Origin: Sphingobacterium detergens
GTDB lineage: Bacteria > Bacteroidota > Bacteroidia > Sphingobacteriales > Sphingobacteriaceae
Length of the DNA stretch: 64,000 bases
Reading direction: 5' to 3'
NCBI RefSeq assembly: GCF_003610355.1
Contig: NZ_RAPY01000008.1
Span: 124,001 to 188,000, forward strand
Numbering within the stretch: the stretch's first letter is position 1; every line of letters begins with the position of its first letter. The notes under the pieces were generated by a model, which was not told the DNA's origin, made no database searches, and saw nothing but the letters and a program-made list of their open reading frames with translations. The position numbers were made by a program, and so were the translations under genes. Shown here in pieces: positions 17,459-26,726 of this stretch.

Positions 17459-20400
17459 ATTAATCATAATCTTTTTTATTCTAGGTTTCATAAGTATATT
17501 TTCTAAAAGAAACTTAAATTTTCAATTGAACCAAAACTCAGCGGAAAGCTCGTTAGAGATATCCTTTTCTACCTTTAAAACAACACCTGAAGAAACCGAA
17601 CAATATGTTACCTCAAAAATTGAAAACGCTTTATCTAGAATAGATAATATCAAAACAATTAGCTCCTTTTCAACCGAGGACAATGGCTCTATAAAAGTTT
17701 CTTTTAATACCACCTCCAGCCTATCGCAAAAAAGATTCGATATACTATTAAATCTAAGGCAAGTTTTTGAAGACTTACCCCCCGGAACAACTTTTCCGAT
17801 CATATCACAAATAGGACAAGGATCAGAAAAACAACCTTTAATATCATATTCCATAGCCGGAATAAGCAATTCAGAGATCAATTCTATAAAAACAATTTTT
17901 GAAAAAATATTTAGAAACAATGATATCCCAGCTACATTGGAAGTTACTGGAGGAAGCAGAAAGATTATTCAAATTGAATATGATAAAAATCGAATGTTTT
18001 CAAGAAAGATTGCTATTAGTGATGTAATCACTTCCCTTCAAGGTCTTACAAACGAAAATTATCTTGGAAATGTAACTGATCATGGCATGAATTATTTTGT
18101 TAGACTAGCGTCACACTCAGTGGGCACCTCAGCATTAGAAGAGATCGTTTTAAAAAATACTCCCTTAGTCAAATTACGGGACATTACCACTATTTCTGAA
18201 ACTTATGAGAAAAATGATTTTTCATATCGTATCAATGGAAAAAACACAGCATTGATCCATATTTATGAGGATCAATCAGAAAATGTTTTAACGACCTATT
18301 CGAAAATTTCCGAAGTTTTGGATAAGATCAAAAAAGAACTTCCAGAAGGAAGTGAATTAAGGTTAGAACAGGATAATTCCAAACATTTAAGGAAACTCGT
18401 CAGAATAGCTATGATAAATGGCGCAATTACTCTTTTACTTATTGCTTTGGTATTACTATTATTTAAGAACTGGAAATACCTCCTAATTGTAATTACAACC
18501 ATAATAATAAATTTCTGCATATTAGTTCTAATTTATTCTTTATTTAAGATTCCAATTGACTTAATTACATTAAATAGTATCTCCTTCATTTTATCACTTT
18601 TATGTTTTAACCTACTAATTGCGTTGGGACAATTTGATAAAATAGGCAAAAAACGAATACAGCAATCCCAAATAATTATATTTCTTATTGCTGCTTCTAT
18701 TTATATGGCGATAGAATTTTTAGATTATCAAGATCTTCATCAACTTCAATCCATTCTAAAATTTTCAATAATTGTAATTGCAGTGGGAACAATTCCCAAT
18801 TTCCTTTTTGCTAACAGTTTACACAATTTGCTAACAAAAAATTCGAACAGACAAAAGAGCAGCAAAAATCTGACAGTTTTTACGAATGTTAAAATAATAA
18901 AGTTCAGATATATTATTTTATTTCTTGTTCTTTCCTTTACAGGAATACCTCTCTTTATGCTTCCTTCCAAAATAGAGGGCAACAACACTTACAATAAAAT
19001 TTTTGGAACACCCTTTTTACAGGATAAGATTATTCCGGTATCCAGTTTAGCACTTGGAGGTATGTGGAGATTATTCCATGAAAATATTTATGTAAATACA
19101 GATTTTGAAGATTCGCAAGAAACTTCTTTGAATATTTATGCTGAACAGCCAATTGGCGCAACAGCAGAACAAATGAAAAGCTCACTGGAATACTTAGAAA
19201 AATTTCTTTCAGACACCGAATATATAGAACTATATGTCTCACAGGTTTTTTCTGGACAACGAGGAACTATTCGAGTCAAATTTTTAAATGATATACCTAT
19301 TCATTACCCTGAAAAATTGAGGCAACAGTTAATCAATGCATCTCAAAACTTAGGTGGTGTTGGTTGGACGTTTTTTGGTATTGGCAAAGGGTTTAGTAAT
19401 AAAATGACTAAGGAACATCCTAGTTTCCAATTAAAAATAAGTGGATATAATTTTGCCAAATTAAAAGAAATAGGTGAATTTGTTAAAACAGAGATTTCCA
19501 AAAATGATAGAATCAATAGTGCCACATTAGCTTCTGACAACCAATTTATTTCAGATAATAATCATGAATACAAAATGTCTGTAAATGACAGACAACTGGC
19601 ACAGTTAGAATTGGATGATAAGAATGTTAAATCGGAACTTATCCTGAACAATTCGGAAATCATGGATAAGAAAATGTTTGTTAATATATACAACGAAAAT
19701 ATTCCAATAAAAATAACTGCAAAAAATCAAGATAATCTGACGATTAATGAATTTTTAACCCACCCTATTAGACTTGAAGATCGTTATATCAAGCCAAATT
19801 CGTTAACGACCTTCCTAAAAGCAGACAGAGTAGAATCAATCGTCCGGGAGAACAGGCAATATATTCAGATATTAAATTTAAAATATGTAGGATCTCTCGA
19901 AACGGGATACAAATATCTTTTAGAAGAAACAGAAAGAATAAATAAAAATCTTCCAGAAGGTTACTTAATCAATGTCTTAAGCGATCATGAAAGTTCGAAA
20001 CCTCTGACGACAAAATTGCTAATATTTCTTTCTACAACATCCTTTATCTTTATCCTATTAACAATTCGATTGAATAGTTTTAGAAAAGCAGGCTTGGTTT
20101 TCCTTATGGTTTACATATCTCTTTCGGCCATCTTTGCAACCTTTTATATTGGTGATTTTAAATTTGATGAAGGGGGGCAGGCCTCTTTTATATTTACCAT
20201 AATAATTGGATTTTGTTATCTTCTTTATTTTTGGGAAGATTTAGGTGTAGTAGTAAAAATAGGAGGTAGCAGAATCCATCTCCGCCAGAACATTAAATTA
20301 ATAAGCCTATCCTTTCTTATTGTGAATATTGGAAATCTTACTTACCTAATCACTCAATTTAATGATCCTTTTTGGTCAGCTTTTTCCATCGGAATTTTAG

Positions 20401-20477
20401 CATCATCCATTGCAATTGTTTTTATTACCACATTCGTAATTCCATTATTTTCAGTAAATAAGGAGACACTTAAATAA
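17442..20477 (+). CDS. Degenerate RND-superfamily permease lacking the proton-relay residues
   Basis: 1011 aa with the RND layout: an N-terminal helix, a large periplasmic loop (about 30-320), a membrane block (about 325-510), a second periplasmic loop (about 530-850) and a second membrane block (about 860-1005). Where active RND pumps have the TM4 GxxxDD/GMLVDN motif, this protein reads SFILSLLCFNLLIALGQF without Asp, and the TM10 Lys region reads FTIIIGFCYLLYFW. It overlaps the XRE gene by 17 bases. It may work as the non-pumping partner of the second RND permease (23685-26726), as in heteromeric MdtBC-type pumps; this is inference. Confidence 0.75.
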   Translation: MVTSFRLIIIFFILGFISIFSKRNLNFQLNQNSAESSLEISFSTFKTTPEETEQYVTSKIENALSRIDNIKTISSFSTEDNGSIKVSFNTTSSLSQKRFDILLNLRQVFEDLPPGTTFPIISQIGQGSEKQPLISYSIAGISNSEINSIKTIFEKIFRNNDIPATLEVTGGSRKIIQIEYDKNRMFSRKIAISDVITSLQGLTNENYLGNVTDHGMNYFVRLASHSVGTSALEEIVLKNTPLVKLRDITTISETYEKNDFSYRINGKNTALIHIYEDQSENVLTTYSKISEVLDKIKKELPEGSELRLEQDNSKHLRKLVRIAMINGAITLLLIALVLLLFKNWKYLLIVITTIIINFCILVLIYSLFKIPIDLITLNSISFILSLLCFNLLIALGQFDKIGKKRIQQSQIIIFLIAASIYMAIEFLDYQDLHQLQSILKFSIIVIAVGTIPNFLFANSLHNLLTKNSNRQKSSKNLTVFTNVKIIKFRYIILFLVLSFTGIPLFMLPSKIEGNNTYNKIFGTPFLQDKIIPVSSLALGGMWRLFHENIYVNTDFEDSQETSLNIYAEQPIGATAEQMKSSLEYLEKFLSDTEYIELYVSQVFSGQRGTIRVKFLNDIPIHYPEKLRQQLINASQNLGGVGWTFFGIGKGFSNKMTKEHPSFQLKISGYNFAKLKEIGEFVKTEISKNDRINSATLASDNQFISDNNHEYKMSVNDRQLAQLELDDKNVKSELILNNSEIMDKKMFVNIYNENIPIKITAKNQDNLTINEFLTHPIRLEDRYIKPNSLTTFLKADRVESIVRENRQYIQILNLKYVGSLETGYKYLLEETERINKNLPEGYLINVLSDHESSKPLTTKLLIFLSTTSFIFILLTIRLNSFRKAGLVFLMVYISLSAIFATFYIGDFKFDEGGQASFIFTIIIGFCYLLYFWEDLGVVVKIGGSRIHLRQNIKLISLSFLIVNIGNLTYLITQFNDPFWSAFSIGILASSIAIVFITTFVIPLFSVNKETLK

Positions 20478-20508
20478 TGATTTTTAAATTTCCCCGTGAT
20501 TGGTAAAA

Positions 20509-20607
20509 ATGAAAAACTTACTATCAGAATGTCAAAAATGCAATCAAAACCCTGAATGTCTTTTAATTAAATTTGATAGAACAGTAATCAATTACGGGGA
20601 AGCCTAA
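20509..20607 (+). CDS. Possible 32-aa Cys-containing small protein
   Basis: ATG at 20509, 32 codons and a TAA, lying between the RND gene and the four-Cys peptide gene. It contains CQKCNQNPEC, a CxxC plus a third Cys, which could bind a metal. No signal peptide and no convincing ribosome binding site is visible. It may be chance; it is listed because small Cys peptides are a theme of this operon. Confidence 0.2.
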   Translation: MKNLLSECQKCNQNPECLLIKFDRTVINYGEA

Positions 20608-20646
20608 ACCCATAATCGTAGGCATTATTTCATTAATTCATTTAAC

Positions 20647-20874
20647 ATGAAAAAATCAATTAAAAAAGTAGCAGCATTTGCTTTGTTGCTTGGTGGTATT
20701 GCAGGTTCAGCTTCTGCGCACATCGCCGTTGGGACTTATTGTTTAAGTCTTGCCTCAGGACCATCAATTGGTAAATGTGTAAGTGCCACGTATGGAGTGG
20801 AGTGTAACCGCTACGCTACATCGGGATCAGATTGTGCTGGTAACAGAACGGTAATTGACAACATTGGTGGTTAA
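20647..20874 (+). CDS. Small secreted four-cysteine peptide
   Basis: 75 aa. A clear Sec signal peptide (MKKSIKKVAAFALLLGG then ASA-H) leaves a mature peptide of about 50 residues with four Cys (TYC, GKC, VEC, SDC) and many Gly/Ser/Thr. It resembles in layout the short secreted Cys peptides common in Bacteroidota (NVEALA or DUF6520-like), but I cannot assign it to a family. It is followed by a hairpin (20882-20911) that would favour high expression of this gene over the downstream ones. The neighbouring DUF4221 lipoprotein and CGGC lipoprotein suggest a shared extracytoplasmic role, perhaps with disulfide handling. Confidence 0.7.
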   Translation: MKKSIKKVAAFALLLGGIAGSASAHIAVGTYCLSLASGPSIGKCVSATYGVECNRYATSGSDCAGNRTVIDNIGG

Positions 20875-20881
20875 TTGCCTT

Positions 20882-20911
20882 AGAGAACTGTTCAATTGAG
20901 AACAGTTCTCT
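20882..20911 (+). terminator. Attenuator-type hairpin after the four-Cys peptide gene
   Basis: AGAGAACTGTTC, loop AATTGA, GAACAGTTCTCT, then TTATT. A 12-bp stem with a weak T-tail inside an apparent operon, suggesting partial termination. Confidence 0.65.
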
Positions 20912-20963
20912 TTATTAAAATCTCAAAAATCTAAAAATCAGTTATTTTTAAAATCTCCAATAA

Positions 20964-22196
20964 ATGAGTGATAGACTTATCAATTCTCTGCGGTTACTTT
21001 TACTTTCCAGTACGATATATGGGTGTTCAGGATCTGGTGATAATCCCGTCGAATATAAAGATGAAAACGCCAAATCTTATAAAAAGAGCGCTACGCTAGA
21101 ATTTACAGATTCTTATCTATTACCCGTAGATGAAAATACAGATAGCAAGATCTACGGTATTGATATTTTTAAGGATAAAAATGACAACACTAAGACGATT
21201 TCATTTCTGAATCCTTCCTCAAAGTCTATTCTATTATTCGATTTTGATAAGAAAGCAATTATTAAGAAAGTTCCCTTATTTCAGGAAGGTAGGAATAATA
21301 CAGGAGCAATCAATCTTCCTTCGATGCATAAAGTTATCTCGAAGGATTCAATTCTCTTTTTTAATATGGATTACCTAAATGTATTGAATACAAATGGGGA
21401 TCTTTTGGATCGTGTTCAATTAGTCACTGAAAATTCAATAGTTGATAGCAGTCCAAAACCTAATCCAAGCACCAATTCGCCAATTATATATAAGGATGGA
21501 ACTGCCTATTTATTGTGCGCATATAACGTATATTATTCTCCTCAGAACGAAATCAAGGATCTGCTAAAGGTCAATCTAGCCAATAAAGAAATAGAACCAT
21601 TATTCAATAGGATCAATTTATATAACTATGGATTTTGGGGCCATAACATGAACCTTTATTACTTATATGGAACCCAGAACTCCAAAGAAAACAGCTTAAT
21701 AATGGGTTATGCAGCTGATCCCCATTTATATACATTCAATTTGAATGACGAAAAAGTGACACCTAGTCAATTTATCGGAAGCGAGAACTTCAAAAGTATT
21801 GATCCATTTTTATCTAACAAAAATGATAAAACTCTAAATCCTAGTCATGATGACATGGCTAAGTCAGCAGAATTTGAACTGACCAATCCTTCTTATTATT
21901 CAGTTTTTTATGATGACATAAATGACGTGTATGTTCGTTTAGCTTATCTACCAAGGACGAAATCAGAATATAGAGATCCATTAACCCGCTATAAATTTAA
22001 ATATAGCGCAATAATCATGGACAATAACTTCAATAAAATTGGAGAAACAATTTTACCGGACGCAACGGAATTGGATTACAGAATGATATTTTTTGATAAT
22101 GGATATATGTATGTATTCAATAAAAAGAAATATAACGAAGATAACAATAACCTATATTTTGATAGATATAAACTGAAAAAAGATGCGAATATTTAA
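20964..22196 (+). CDS. DUF4221-like beta-propeller lipoprotein
   Basis: 410 aa. The N-terminus ends in a lipobox-like YGC (Cys 21), so the protein should be lipid-anchored. The rest is rich in short beta strands with repeated Tyr/Asp/Asn segments (for example YGIDIFKDKND, FLNPSSKSILLFDFD, YVRLAYLPRTKSEY) and resembles DUF4221 / 6-bladed-propeller proteins of Bacteroidota. In that phylum such genes often sit beside small secreted peptides, as here. It overlaps the next gene by 14 bases. Function unknown; a binding or sensing role is inference. Confidence 0.65.
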   Translation: MSDRLINSLRLLLLSSTIYGCSGSGDNPVEYKDENAKSYKKSATLEFTDSYLLPVDENTDSKIYGIDIFKDKNDNTKTISFLNPSSKSILLFDFDKKAIIKKVPLFQEGRNNTGAINLPSMHKVISKDSILFFNMDYLNVLNTNGDLLDRVQLVTENSIVDSSPKPNPSTNSPIIYKDGTAYLLCAYNVYYSPQNEIKDLLKVNLANKEIEPLFNRINLYNYGFWGHNMNLYYLYGTQNSKENSLIMGYAADPHLYTFNLNDEKVTPSQFIGSENFKSIDPFLSNKNDKTLNPSHDDMAKSAEFELTNPSYYSVFYDDINDVYVRLAYLPRTKSEYRDPLTRYKFKYSAIIMDNNFNKIGETILPDATELDYRMIFFDNGYMYVFNKKKYNEDNNNLYFDRYKLKKDANI

Positions 22197-22617
22197 AATA
22201 ACAGCTTTACTCTTATTATTTGCTTCTTGTTCCGAAGGCAACAAAAATAGCGGGTTGTATAAGAACGCCTTAAATCAAAACCACATCGAGAATCAAAAAT
22301 ATGTAGTGGTAGTCCCTGGCGCAGGGTGCGGCGGATGTATATCTAATGCAACTTATTTTTTAGTGAATAACTATAGTAAAATAAAAGATAGTGTTACCAT
22401 AGTATTTACAGGAGTAATGGACAAAAAACTTCTAAAAAATGAAGTCGGAGAAGAATTTCTAAAAAATTCTAATGTTAAGATTGATCAGGATAATTATTTC
22501 TTGGCACCGGAAATTGTCTCCAACTATCCGCAAGTTATTTCTTTCAAGGGAAATGATGGAGAAATTGGTGAGATTCAAAATTTTGATGATAATACGTATA
22601 ATTCCATTATTCAATAA
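22183..22617 (+). CDS. Thioredoxin-like lipoprotein with a CGGC motif
   Basis: 144 aa. The signal peptide ends in ASC (lipobox Cys 16). The mature domain has VVVPGAGCGGCISNA near residues 42-56, a CxxC at the position expected for a thioredoxin-fold active site, followed by FLVNNYSKIKDSVTIVFTG. It is shorter than typical TlpA-like proteins and I see no cis-Pro motif with certainty (a Pro is present in NYPQVISF). It may reduce or form disulfides in the four-Cys peptide encoded upstream. The stop and the next start overlap (TAATG). Confidence 0.6.
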   Translation: MRIFKITALLLLFASCSEGNKNSGLYKNALNQNHIENQKYVVVVPGAGCGGCISNATYFLVNNYSKIKDSVTIVFTGVMDKKLLKNEVGEEFLKNSNVKIDQDNYFLAPEIVSNYPQVISFKGNDGEIGEIQNFDDNTYNSIIQ

Positions 22618-23675
22618 TGAACAGGAGGATAGCATATTTTCTTTTTGCTTCAATCCTATTTTCTTGTTCTGGAACGCAAGAATCTGAGGTAAAAACGGCC
22701 AAATCCACTAATTCCGAAAAATCGGATAAGAATATAGTAGTACATGCTAAAAAAGTAGATGAATCCGATCTTTCATTTTCAATCTATTCGAATGGTAAAA
22801 TAGTTTCTAAAAATAATTATACCATTTATTCGCCAATAGATGGTATAGTTCTGAGGTCTGAATTAAAGAATGGAAAACATGTGCAGGAAAATAGCCTGCT
22901 TTTGCAATTAAGAAATGACGAACTGGACTACAGCCTACGTAAAACAAAAGCCTCCTTATTTAATAACAGTTTAACGTATAAAAGTGATTCAATAAGCCAG
23001 AGCAGATTAAACAGCATAGATGGGCGACAGTTTACTGACACGGTATTGAAACGGCTCGAAATCGAATCTGGAGTCGCAATTTCTCAAATCGAACTTGATG
23101 AATTGAAATCAAAGCAAAAGAAACTAACGATCGTTTCCCCAGTTACCGGAACTATCTATGATACCAAAATAGGAAATAAAAGTGTAATCAAAGAGGGAGA
23201 CGAATTATTCAAGATCTATTCAACGTCCAATCTAAAATGTTCTTTTAGAATCATGGAAAGTGAAATCAAATTGATAAAAATCGGAGATAATATTAAAATT
23301 GTCCCACAAGCATTCAACGGTACTTTTCAGGCCAAGATCTCAGAAATTAATCCCATAGTTGACGAGAATGGTACCATTGAAATTATTGCAGATATACTAA
23401 ATCCAAATCGCCTTTATCTCGGAATGAATGTAGATGTTGAGGTTTTAGTCAATCCTCAAAGGAGTTTATGGGTTCCTAAAAATGCGTTGGTAAAAAGGTC
23501 AGGAAAGGATATTGTATTTACTTATGAATCTGGAAAAGCAATATGGAATGAGGTAAAGATCGGTGTAGTCAATGGCGATCAAGTGGAAATCAAAAATGGT
23601 CTCTTACCGGGAAGTTCCGTAATTGTCTCCAATAACAATTATCTTTCCCATAATTCTAATGTGGTACTAAATTAA
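22617..23675 (+). CDS. RND periplasmic adaptor (membrane fusion protein), lipoprotein
   Basis: 352 aa. Lipobox LFSC (Cys 17). A lipoyl-like half (YSPIDGIVLRSELKNGKHVQ) comes first, a short alpha-hairpin (about 100-165), the second lipoyl half (TIVSPVTGTIYDTKIGNKSV), then beta-barrel (IGDNIKIVPQAF) and membrane-proximal domains (WVPKNALVKRSGKDIVF). It bridges the inner-membrane RND pump and the TolC-like channel. It sits directly before the RND permease and TolC genes in a tightly packed operon. Confidence 0.88.
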   Translation: MNRRIAYFLFASILFSCSGTQESEVKTAKSTNSEKSDKNIVVHAKKVDESDLSFSIYSNGKIVSKNNYTIYSPIDGIVLRSELKNGKHVQENSLLLQLRNDELDYSLRKTKASLFNNSLTYKSDSISQSRLNSIDGRQFTDTVLKRLEIESGVAISQIELDELKSKQKKLTIVSPVTGTIYDTKIGNKSVIKEGDELFKIYSTSNLKCSFRIMESEIKLIKIGDNIKIVPQAFNGTFQAKISEINPIVDENGTIEIIADILNPNRLYLGMNVDVEVLVNPQRSLWVPKNALVKRSGKDIVFTYESGKAIWNEVKIGVVNGDQVEIKNGLLPGSSVIVSNNNYLSHNSNVVLN

Positions 23676-23684
23676 GGCTACATT

Positions 23685-26600
23685 ATGATGAAGTTTCTTT
23701 TGCATAAATCACTGGCCGTATACCTTATTTTTTTAATTGCAGTTGTATGGGGTGGCTTTTGTTTTTTCAACATTCCCGTCTCTTTGCTACCTAATATTGA
23801 GAAACCTGCCATCCAGATAAAAATAAACTATCCAAACCATGCAGCACAGTCGGTTGAATCCAACGTTACAAAAATTATCAGGGAAGGGATCAGTTCTGTA
23901 GGATCAATCAAATCCATAGAGAGCGAATCATATAGTCACTTTGCATTAGTAAACTTATCGTATGAATTCGGAACAAATATGAGTGATGAATTTATTAAAC
24001 TAAATGAACGTATTGACCAGTTGCTTCCTGATCTTCCAAGCGATTTTATTAGACCACAACTAATTAAACAAAATGTTTCAGATGTTCCGATAGTAAATCT
24101 ACAGATCACACCACAAGTAGGTATTGACCTTTTGGAAGCATCTGATATCACACTTCAACTTATCAAAAGAAGGATAGAAAAAATAGAAGGCGTTTCCCTA
24201 GTTGATATCAATGGTTTAAAGACTAGAAGTGTCAGAATAATTCTGGATAAAACAAAGATCAGATATTTAGGACTCGAAGAACAAAAGATAAGAGAAACGG
24301 TTCAGACAAGCGGCTCTTCTTCTGGTGCTTTAACAGTAAAAGACGGCAACTACTCCTATCTGGTCAAGATGGCAAATAATATAAGTGACATTGACCATTT
24401 AAAGGATATCTCCATTCGGCTCGAAAATAATCGTGTTATTTCATTGAGAGATATTGCAAAAATTGAATCGGTAGCGGACCAGGAAGTTGGCAAGCATTTG
24501 TTCAATAATGATGAGGCAATTGTATTAGCGATCCACAAACAGGCAAATGCTCGAATGAATGAGGTAATACAGTCCGTCCATGATGAATTGGATTTAATCA
24601 GGAAGGATTATAACAAGCTAAATTTTGATCTCACTCAGGATCAGACCTATCTCCTAAATGCAGGAATAGAAAACTTGACACAGGACCTTATTTATGGAGG
24701 CATTTTATGTGTATTGCTTCTTTTTCTATTTGTCAATAACATATCGTCTCCTGTTTTGATGGGTATAAGTATTCCTATATCATTATTGCTGACTTTTATC
24801 TGTTTCTATTATTTCAAAATATCATTCAATATCATTTCGCTATCAGGACTTGCCTTGGGTATTGGAATGCTAATCGACAACTCTATTGTTGTTATTGATA
24901 GTATTTCAAGAAATTATCTGGATTTTGATCTTGAAGAAGCTTGTATTAAAGGTGCTGGAGAAGTATTCGTCCCTGTTCTGAGTCAAGTTTTAAGTACAAT
25001 TGTCATCTATGCCCCACTTATTTATTTAAGTGGAATAGCTGGAGAGCTGATTTATGACCAAGCAATCGCATTGACCATTTCCTTGTTTGTTTCGCTGTTT
25101 GTAGCGTTTATTCTAACGCCTGTCTTATTTTATAGTTTTAATGCAAGAAGTAAAAAGCGAATTAAATCTGGGCAGGAAACCTTTGTATTTAAGTTTATCA
25201 TGAGATTTTATGATGTTTTATTCGAAGTGATATTTAGAAACAGGAGGAAATTCGTTTTAGGAATTTTAATATTGATTCCATTAGGATATCTAATAGCAGT
25301 CCGTATTCCGATACGGATCATGCCACAATTTGAAGAGAACGAAACGTCTGTCAATATAGATTGGAACGAACCGGTAGGGATACAAGAAAATGAAAATAGA
25401 ATAAACGAACTCTCAAAATTACTGCATGGCGTTGTTCATTGGGAAGCCGACATAGGTATAAGCGACTTTATGATAGATATAAAAAGGCGCAATATCAATA
25501 GTTCGGATATTTACTATAAATGTACAGACACCAAATCAAAAAATGTATTGGACAAAAAACTGTCAACATATTTCAACGAAAACTATCCAAATGCCTTTAT
25601 AAAAATTTCAGGCGCTAAAAATGCCTTTACACATTTGTTTGAAAACGATGAACCGCAAATGGAAATTCGGTTTCGACAGGATGCTTTTTTAGATAGTGGA
25701 GATAGCGAAAATAACGTCCAGCTTGTTAAAAATGCCTTACCTGAATTGAAATGGGAAAACTCCAGCAATCTATCAAAAGTTACGAATGTGGATCTACATC
25801 TTAATGAAAGAAAATTAAGTAGCTATCAGCTGGAAAAAAGTGATGTGATCCATCAATTAAAATCAATCTTTAATGACAGCGAAAAAATTAAATTTACAGG
25901 AAACGGTGATGTCTTCACTTCTCAAATCGTCGATACAGCATCCTTAATCCAGAAATTTAAAATATCTTATCTAAAGAATAGCAACGATGGATACTTTCAG
26001 TTGCAAAACTTTGTATCATATGACTATTCAGATGAAGATCAATCCATTTCGGCAGATAAATTCGGATACTATAAATCAATATTCATAAATGAGAAGCCAA
26101 AAGGGTTTAATATTGATAAGATTCAAAAACAATTAAATGAACTGATTGAGTCAAAAAACTTAAATGCGTCCCTTACCGGAGCATTCAAAGCTGAGAAAGA
26201 GATCAAAAAAGATCTGTTCATTGTTGTTATATTATCCCTAATTCTTCTTTTTGCCCTGCTGGCCATACAATTTGATAATTTCTTACATCCATTTGTTGTT
26301 ATGTCATCATTGCCTTGCGCACTGTTTGGTTCATTCTTTACACTTTGGATTATGGGTGGAGAATTTGATATAATGGCCGGTATAGGAATTATAGTCGTTC
26401 TAGGTATAATAGTAGATGACCCTACTTTAAAGGTTGAAACGGTCAATAGGTTAATAAAGGAAGCAAAAACCCAAGGCAGAAACATTGATAGGGAGAATCT
26501 CATTTCACTTTTACATGATGCAGGGAGAATTTGTTTAAAACCTTTAATCATGGTTTCCCTCACCACTACATTAGCATTAGTACCCGTTTATTTTTCACAT

Positions 26601-26726
26601 GGTATTGGAAATGATATCCAGCGAAATTTTGTAAGCGTCGTTGTTGGGGGTTTAAGCCTGGGAACGATTCTTTCATTCTGTTTTATACCATTGGTTTATT
26701 ATGCAGTAACAAAGAAAAATTTATGA
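23685..26726 (+). CDS. RND family efflux permease
   Basis: 1013 aa, HAE-type layout with two periplasmic loops and 12 membrane helices. The TM4 relay motif is kept in part as LALGIGMLIDNSIVVID (first Asp present, second replaced by Asn, as in many RND pumps). TM10 reads VVLGIIVDDPTLKVETVNRL, where most pumps have GIVxxNAIL, so this half is divergent. It is the likely energised partner of the degenerate permease at 17442-20477. ATGA overlap with the TolC gene indicates translational coupling. The substrate is unknown; an operon-encoded peptide is possible. Confidence 0.88.
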   Translation: MMKFLLHKSLAVYLIFLIAVVWGGFCFFNIPVSLLPNIEKPAIQIKINYPNHAAQSVESNVTKIIREGISSVGSIKSIESESYSHFALVNLSYEFGTNMSDEFIKLNERIDQLLPDLPSDFIRPQLIKQNVSDVPIVNLQITPQVGIDLLEASDITLQLIKRRIEKIEGVSLVDINGLKTRSVRIILDKTKIRYLGLEEQKIRETVQTSGSSSGALTVKDGNYSYLVKMANNISDIDHLKDISIRLENNRVISLRDIAKIESVADQEVGKHLFNNDEAIVLAIHKQANARMNEVIQSVHDELDLIRKDYNKLNFDLTQDQTYLLNAGIENLTQDLIYGGILCVLLLFLFVNNISSPVLMGISIPISLLLTFICFYYFKISFNIISLSGLALGIGMLIDNSIVVIDSISRNYLDFDLEEACIKGAGEVFVPVLSQVLSTIVIYAPLIYLSGIAGELIYDQAIALTISLFVSLFVAFILTPVLFYSFNARSKKRIKSGQETFVFKFIMRFYDVLFEVIFRNRRKFVLGILILIPLGYLIAVRIPIRIMPQFEENETSVNIDWNEPVGIQENENRINELSKLLHGVVHWEADIGISDFMIDIKRRNINSSDIYYKCTDTKSKNVLDKKLSTYFNENYPNAFIKISGAKNAFTHLFENDEPQMEIRFRQDAFLDSGDSENNVQLVKNALPELKWENSSNLSKVTNVDLHLNERKLSSYQLEKSDVIHQLKSIFNDSEKIKFTGNGDVFTSQIVDTASLIQKFKISYLKNSNDGYFQLQNFVSYDYSDEDQSISADKFGYYKSIFINEKPKGFNIDKIQKQLNELIESKNLNASLTGAFKAEKEIKKDLFIVVILSLILLFALLAIQFDNFLHPFVVMSSLPCALFGSFFTLWIMGGEFDIMAGIGIIVVLGIIVDDPTLKVETVNRLIKEAKTQGRNIDRENLISLLHDAGRICLKPLIMVSLTTTLALVPVYFSHGIGNDIQRNFVSVVVGGLSLGTILSFCFIPLVYYAVTKKNL

